From positions 1-8,499 of the forward strand of contig CALGEU010000132.1 of the NCBI GenBank assembly GCA_937881285.1: a stretch of DNA of 8,499 bases. The letters run 5' to 3'. Origin of the DNA: an uncultured Clostridia bacterium (lineage in GTDB: Bacteria > Bacillota > Clostridia > Christensenellales > CAG-917). Positions 6,354-8,499 of the stretch are shown here, one piece after another (position 1 is the stretch's first letter; each line of letters starts with the position of its first letter). Below the pieces are notes generated by a model. It worked only from the letters and a program-made list of their open reading frames with translations. It was not told the origin of the DNA and ran no database searches. A program made the translations under genes and the position numbers.

Positions 6354-8387
6354 ATGAAGAAAAAAGAGAAGGCCGCTCCTATTCTGGACGAAAAAGGCAG
6401 ACCACCGCTCAAACTCAACTATCCGCAAACGTTCAAAGTCGGCTTTGCGTTTGCAATCATCATGCTGTTCTGGACAGCGTACGATTTCGTCGTGCCCCTT
6501 CTTCTCGAACAAGCCTACGGCTTGCCGAGTTGGGCGCGCGGTATAATCATGGGGCTTGACAACTTGCTCGCTTTGTTCATGCTTCCGCTTTTCGGAAAAC
6601 TTTCCGACAACGCGCACGGCAAACTTGCAAAGAAATTCGGTCGTCGTACGCCTTTCATCGTCATCGGCACGCTTTGTGCGGTCGTGCTTATGGTGTTCGT
6701 TCCCGTTGCCACGCTCAAACAACAGGCAAAGGCAGAGCAATACACCGCGTCTATCGAAGCGCAACTTGCAGACGACTCTTTCATGAGTCCGCTTCTTTCC
6801 GAATGGTGGGACAAGGCGGAAGCCAAAGAATCGGGCAGTGCAAACTATTGCGACCTTACCTACATAAGAGACCAGAACCATCTCACAAAGGAAGATTTCG
6901 TCTCGATACGCTATTACGGAGACATGACTTCCAAAAAAGCCGTGCTCAATATGTTGGGCGACACGACCTACTATTATAAGGGCGAGGTCGTTTCCGATTT
7001 GAGTGCAAAGTGCGAAGAGACAGGCAAAACATATCAGGAAATGCTCGACAGCAACGCAAGTTACAAAAAATACGTTGCGTCAGGCATGAACAACTACATT
7101 TCAAACGGAATTCACGAGAATTACACCAAAACCAAAGAAGGAATTCAAAGCCTTGCAATCTACATGGTTATTCTTCTTCTCGTGCTTATAGCGATGGCGA
7201 CGTTCCGCTCTCCTGCGGTCGCGCTCATGCCAGATGTCACCCCCAAGCCGCTTCGCTCGCAAGCAAACGCAATCATCAACCTTTGCGGCGGTATCGGCGG
7301 CGCGATAGCGTTCCTTATCTACACGGTGGTGCTGTTCGGTCAAAGACTTGAAAACTACGTCATTATCTTCGGCTCGGTTGCCGCAGGTATGCTCTTGCTC
7401 CTTGCAGGCTTCATTGCTCTCGTCAACGAACGCAAACTCGTTGCAAAATGCCAGGAAATCTGCAAAGAATATGAAATCGACGACTTTGCGGAAGGCGAAA
7501 ATCCCGACGCGGAAAAATTTGCGGAAGAACTCATCTCCGAAGGCGACGCAAATTACGCGCTCGATTCAAAACCATCGGGCGACGCAATCGAAACTATTGA
7601 CGCAAATGCGGAAGAAAAGAAAGAAGAACTTGCTCCCGAAACAGTCGAATTCGCAAAAGAAGTCGTTGCAAACTCCAAGAAGAAACACGCAAGCCCGAAA
7701 GAGTGGTGGGGTGCAAAATCCGACCTTGAAAAAGGCAGACTTAAATCCTTCATTCTTATCCTTGCTTCCATCTTTATGTGGTTTATGGGATACAATGCAG
7801 TGTCTTCAAATCTGTCGATTTATACGACAAAGGCTCTCAACCTGTCGGCAGGTATCGCGTCCATAATCTCCGGCGTTTCTATGGGCATCAGCGCAATCGC
7901 GTTTATCCCCGTCGGATATATGGCGGCAAAAATCGGCAGAAGAAAATCCATTATGATAGGTTTCGGCATGGCAGTCGTGTCGTTCGTGCTTATCTTTGTG
8001 GCTGTCGCACCTAACGACAACGCGGCAATCCCCGCAGTGCTCTTTGCACTCTTCTATCTCATCGCAGGTTTCGGCCTTATCATCGCAAACGTCAATACGT
8101 TCCCGATGGTCACCGAACTTTCCACTGCCGAAACGGTCGGACAATACACGGGTTATTACTATGTGGCAACCATGTCCGCACAGGCAATCACTCCTGCAAT
8201 CGGCGGCGCAATCATGGACGCAGGCGGCAACAAATTCTTGTTCCTGTACAGTGCAATTTGCATCGTCATAGCAATCGTGCTTATGCTCTTTGTCAAACAC
8301 GGCGACAGCGTTATCACCGCGAAGGGAAGAAAACTCACCAAAGAAGAGAAGAAGCAAATCAGATTGGAATCGCTTGATGCAGACTAA
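6354..8387 (+). CDS. MFS sugar transporter, SLC45/GPH-like, with two large loop insertions
   Basis: A 12-helix secondary transporter of the cytoplasmic membrane, probably importing a glucoside such as maltose or maltodextrin by cation symport. The transport role is family knowledge; the substrate is inferred from the glycogen-enzyme neighbours. Helices lie near 29-50, 62-80, 100-120, 266-284, 303-329, 335-357, 464-483, 497-522, 531-552, 558-580, 596-620 and 628-648. MFS loop motifs appear after helix 2 (GKLSD, then FGRRTP at 95-100) and helix 8 (KIGRRKS at 526-532). RSPAVALMPDVTP at 285-297 is typical of SLC45-like bacterial porters. At 677 residues it is well above the usual 400-500. About 145 extra residues (121-265) lie outside the membrane between helices 3 and 4, and an acidic loop of about 105 residues (358-463) lies between helices 6 and 7. 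It has its own promoter and terminator. Confidence 0.9.
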   Translation: MKKKEKAAPILDEKGRPPLKLNYPQTFKVGFAFAIIMLFWTAYDFVVPLLLEQAYGLPSWARGIIMGLDNLLALFMLPLFGKLSDNAHGKLAKKFGRRTPFIVIGTLCAVVLMVFVPVATLKQQAKAEQYTASIEAQLADDSFMSPLLSEWWDKAEAKESGSANYCDLTYIRDQNHLTKEDFVSIRYYGDMTSKKAVLNMLGDTTYYYKGEVVSDLSAKCEETGKTYQEMLDSNASYKKYVASGMNNYISNGIHENYTKTKEGIQSLAIYMVILLLVLIAMATFRSPAVALMPDVTPKPLRSQANAIINLCGGIGGAIAFLIYTVVLFGQRLENYVIIFGSVAAGMLLLLAGFIALVNERKLVAKCQEICKEYEIDDFAEGENPDAEKFAEELISEGDANYALDSKPSGDAIETIDANAEEKKEELAPETVEFAKEVVANSKKKHASPKEWWGAKSDLEKGRLKSFILILASIFMWFMGYNAVSSNLSIYTTKALNLSAGIASIISGVSMGISAIAFIPVGYMAAKIGRRKSIMIGFGMAVVSFVLIFVAVAPNDNAAIPAVLFALFYLIAGFGLIIANVNTFPMVTELSTAETVGQYTGYYYVATMSAQAITPAIGGAIMDAGGNKFLFLYSAICIVIAIVLMLFVKHGDSVITAKGRKLTKEEKKQIRLESLDAD

Positions 8388-8409
8388 GCAAAAATCAGCG
8401 CAAGTTTAC

Positions 8410-8446
8410 GGACACCGCACAAGTTATGTGCGGTGTTCTTTTATTT
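8410..8446 (+). terminator. Intrinsic terminator of the transporter gene
   Basis: ACACCGCACA (8412-8421) pairs perfectly with TGTGCGGTGT (8427-8436) around AGTTA, and TTCTTTTATTT follows. G8410 with C8438 and G8411 with T8437 can extend the stem. Strong GC-rich stem plus T-run, 24 bases after the stop codon. Outer arms AAGCAAAAATC (8386-8396) and GATTTTTGCTT (8451-8461) form an 11-bp inverted repeat around it. Confidence 0.9.
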
Positions 8447-8499
8447 GCTAGATTTTTGCTTGGCTACCGCGCCGAGAATTTTTGCTATCATATCAAGCA
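8441..8499 (-). CDS. Possible 3' end of a convergent gene, partial
   Basis: On the minus strand, the frame entering at the window edge reads LDMIAKILGAVAKQKSSK and stops at TAA (complement of 8441-8443). The lysine-rich end looks like an ordinary protein C-terminus, and convergent genes meeting at a terminator are common. The ATG inside this tail has no ribosome binding site, so a longer gene entering from outside is more likely than a tiny one. Only 18 codons are visible, so chance is a real alternative. I do not recognise the protein. Confidence 0.3.
   Translation of the reverse strand, partial: LDMIAKILGAVAKQKSSK

Noticed and set aside
6152..6559. A + strand open frame starting with TTG between the GH13 gene and the transporter
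   Set aside because: It runs through a terminator and a promoter, has no ribosome binding site and continues out of frame inside the transporter gene.

Overview
The window reads as a chromosomal segment from a low-to-moderate GC Bacillota bacterium, most likely an uncultured Clostridia-type anaerobe. This is inferred from AGGAG-type ribosome binding sites, sigma-A-like promoters with 17-bp spacers, short intrinsic terminators, AT-rich spacers between more GC-rich genes, and the protein families present. No phylogenetic marker gene is present, so the taxonomic call is an inference. All four large genes lie on the + strand and concern storage and use of alpha-glucans.

Layout. glgA (ADP-glucose-type glycogen synthase, 32-1456) is complete and starts 31 bases into the window. 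A 157-base spacer follows with two hairpins, a likely promoter (1505-1533) and a hairpin that pairs with the glgP ribosome binding site. glgP (glycogen/maltodextrin phosphorylase, 1614-4043) is complete. A 285-base spacer (4044-4328) carries structured and repeated DNA: a long interrupted stem-loop, two exact copies of a 25-base hairpin-bearing repeat, and an AT-rich inverted/direct repeat that runs almost to the next start codon. A GH13 alpha-glucan hydrolase of the neopullulanase/cyclomaltodextrinase type (4329-6101) follows and ends at a strong intrinsic terminator (6172-6199). A textbook sigma-A-like promoter (6251-6279) then drives an unusually large MFS sugar transporter (6354-8387), closed by another strong terminator (8412-8446). 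The last bases may hold the 3' end of a convergent minus-strand gene.

How the genes fit together. GlgA extends alpha-1,4-glucan from ADP-glucose. GlgP releases glucose-1-phosphate from the same polymer. The signal-less (cytoplasmic) GH13 enzyme hydrolyses maltodextrins or branched remnants. The transporter, related to the SLC45/GPH-like sugar porters, probably imports maltose, maltodextrin or another glucoside. glgB, glgC, glgD and malQ are not in the window. The promoter and terminator positions suggest at least three transcription units (glgA, glgP with or without the GH13 gene, and the transporter) rather than one tight operon.

I found no CRISPR array, tRNA, rRNA, transposase, phage or defence gene. 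The enzymes look ordinary. The items most worth a second look are the structured repeat cluster at 4044-4328, the possible ribosome-binding-site switch in front of glgP, and the transporter's two large insertions.
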